A stretch of DNA of 64,000 bases from Bolinopsis microptera (Eukaryota; Ctenophora; Tentaculata; Lobata; Bolinopsidae): positions 17,518,712 to 17,582,711 of the forward strand of contig NC_087074.1 in the NCBI RefSeq assembly GCF_026151205.1, given 5' to 3'. Positions 63,103 to 64,000 of the stretch are shown here, in pieces. Within the stretch, counting starts at the first letter, position 1. Each line of letters begins with the position of its first letter. Under the pieces are notes generated by a model. The model did no database searches. It saw only the letters and a list, made by a program, of their open reading frames with translations, and was not told the DNA's origin. Position numbers and translations under genes: made by a program.

Positions 63103-64000
63103 GTAAGCCATGTATTTTCCAATATCAAATCCAATGTATCACAATCTGTGGACTTTTTACTCAAAAACTAGATTGATTAATTGATAATTCATTGCTGATT
63201 GTTCACGCGCCCTGCATGGAAGTATAAAAATGGTAATCCGCATACTCCAGGAAGAATTGAAGCAATCTCAAGAGAAAATAAGGGAATCTGGATCCTTCGT
63301 CGGATCGTCACAGAGCTTAGAGGGGAGCTCTACGCTTCACTGGCCATGCAAAGCAGGGAGAGTGACGGAGGCGGAGGCACTGCTGGCTGCTGGAGCGGAC
63401 ATTAACAAGCTGGACAGAGCGCAGTTGAACCCTTTCATGGACGCGATCAACTCAGGTAAATCATTTGACCGCCTTAACAATATGGGTTTATCTAACATTG
63501 GTAATAGTAGCAAGAGGTTTTAGTCATGCGTTTGATTACAGCACAGTGTGAAACCCTGAAGCATACGTCGAGCTCTAAACTCTGTTTTGTCTGATAATCA
63601 ATTATTTGAATATTGAAGGATTAAATTTGGTAACTTGATGATCACATAATTAACAGGACAGGTCGACTGTGCTAGATGGCTGCTGAGGCAAGACGGTTGA
63701 AAGCTCCAGCCCGAGATATGGTCGTTTTGTAGGGAGAGGGGGCTAGAGTCAGTGCTAACAGCTTAACAGAAGGTAAAATCCTGAACTTTTGTTCATTGAT
63801 TCTTTGAATCAATGAACAGATTCAAAGAATCAATGAACAATCGTTCAGATGTAAAAATTATTTATTCACTATTTTGCATTACATTTAGTTACAGGACTGA
63901 CATGCGACATCCGTCGTTGACCTTTGTCTTTATTTCAGCAAGGTACGGAGAGCGATCCATGGCTGTCCCGATAGACCCACTCAGACTCCTGCCGGAAGAT
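63046..64000 (+). CDS. Ankyrin-repeat protein, 5' part (runs off the window)
   Basis: Exons 63046-63102 (coding part), 63251-63455, 63657-63695 and 63939-64000 join in frame through GT..AG junctions. The start MARRNKSSLSSKKHMKRYL is basic. It is followed by a short coiled-coil-like stretch (EELKQSQEKIRESG) and, from about residue 48, a canonical ankyrin repeat: STLHWPCKAGRVTEAEALLA, AGADINKLD, then NPFMDAINSGQVDCARWLL. The sequence then leaves the repeat (RYGERSMAVPIDPLRLLPED). Ankyrin repeats bind other proteins; the specific family cannot be named from this fragment. The acceptor at 63028 implies an upstream non-coding exon or an earlier start. Confidence 0.75.
63251..63455 (+). CDS. Ankyrin gene, second coding exon
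   Basis: Acceptor GCATACTCCAG, donor ACTCAG|GTAAAT. Carries most of the first ankyrin repeat (TLHWPCKAGR, LLAAGADIN). Confidence 0.8.
63657..63695 (+). CDS. Ankyrin gene, third coding exon (39 nt)
   Basis: Acceptor ATAATTAACAG. Reads QVDCARWLLRQD, which continues the repeat after AINSG; donor GACG|GTTGAA is weak. It is symmetrical (phase 1-1), so it may be optional. Confidence 0.65.
63939..64000 (+). CDS. Ankyrin gene, fourth coding exon (cut by window end)
   Basis: Acceptor TCTTTATTTCAG. Reads RYGERSMAVPIDPLRLLPED in the phase left by the previous exon. No motif recognised. Confidence 0.6.

Overview
The window is nuclear DNA from an animal, most likely an invertebrate. It is AT-rich, its genes are split into many small exons with GT..AG introns, and most of the rest is transposon debris: non-LTR retrotransposon pieces, short terminal-inverted-repeat elements, Helitron-like ends, large fold-back repeats and minisatellites. 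A Grainyhead-like (GRHL) transcription factor is the clearest animal marker. Its protein is fairly divergent, so I do not name a phylum.

Layout. About 0.4-2.9 kb holds what look like the last exons of an unidentified + strand gene, with a retrotransposon fragment in an intron. About 2.9-12.2 kb is repeat-rich: short elements with 8-bp target-site duplications, a roughly 3 kb inverted repeat with telomere-like repeats in its loop, and Helitron-like ends. From 15.8 to 18.1 kb a + strand Major Facilitator transporter (SLC18B1-like) is encoded in three exons, perhaps with a fourth 5' exon at 12.3 kb; the intron between holds a frameshifted reverse transcriptase. From 18.4 to 20.6 kb is a nest of small DNA transposons with readable target-site duplications, including one inside another.

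From 57.4 kb down to 21.3 kb on the minus strand I could join 21 exons into one open GRHL reading frame of 2,031 nt (676 codons plus stop). It carries an N-terminal activation-type segment, the CP2/Grainyhead DNA-binding domain and the C-terminal dimerisation domain. Every junction keeps phase. Introns are up to 14 kb and contain further LINE pieces, a FLYWCH-domain fragment, fold-back repeats and minisatellites.

From about 57.5 to 63 kb there is no clear gene, but Helitron-like and tandem repeats and a CACGTG cluster near 62.25 kb. At 63.0-64.0 kb the first exons of a + strand ankyrin-repeat gene begin and run off the window.

The genes show no shared pathway; they are ordinary neighbours in a repeat-rich genome. 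I found no bacterial-style system or CRISPR array, and noticed no tRNA or rRNA gene. The most informative features are the rebuilt GRHL gene and a set of small DNA transposons whose insertions can be read to the base, including one filled/empty site pair.
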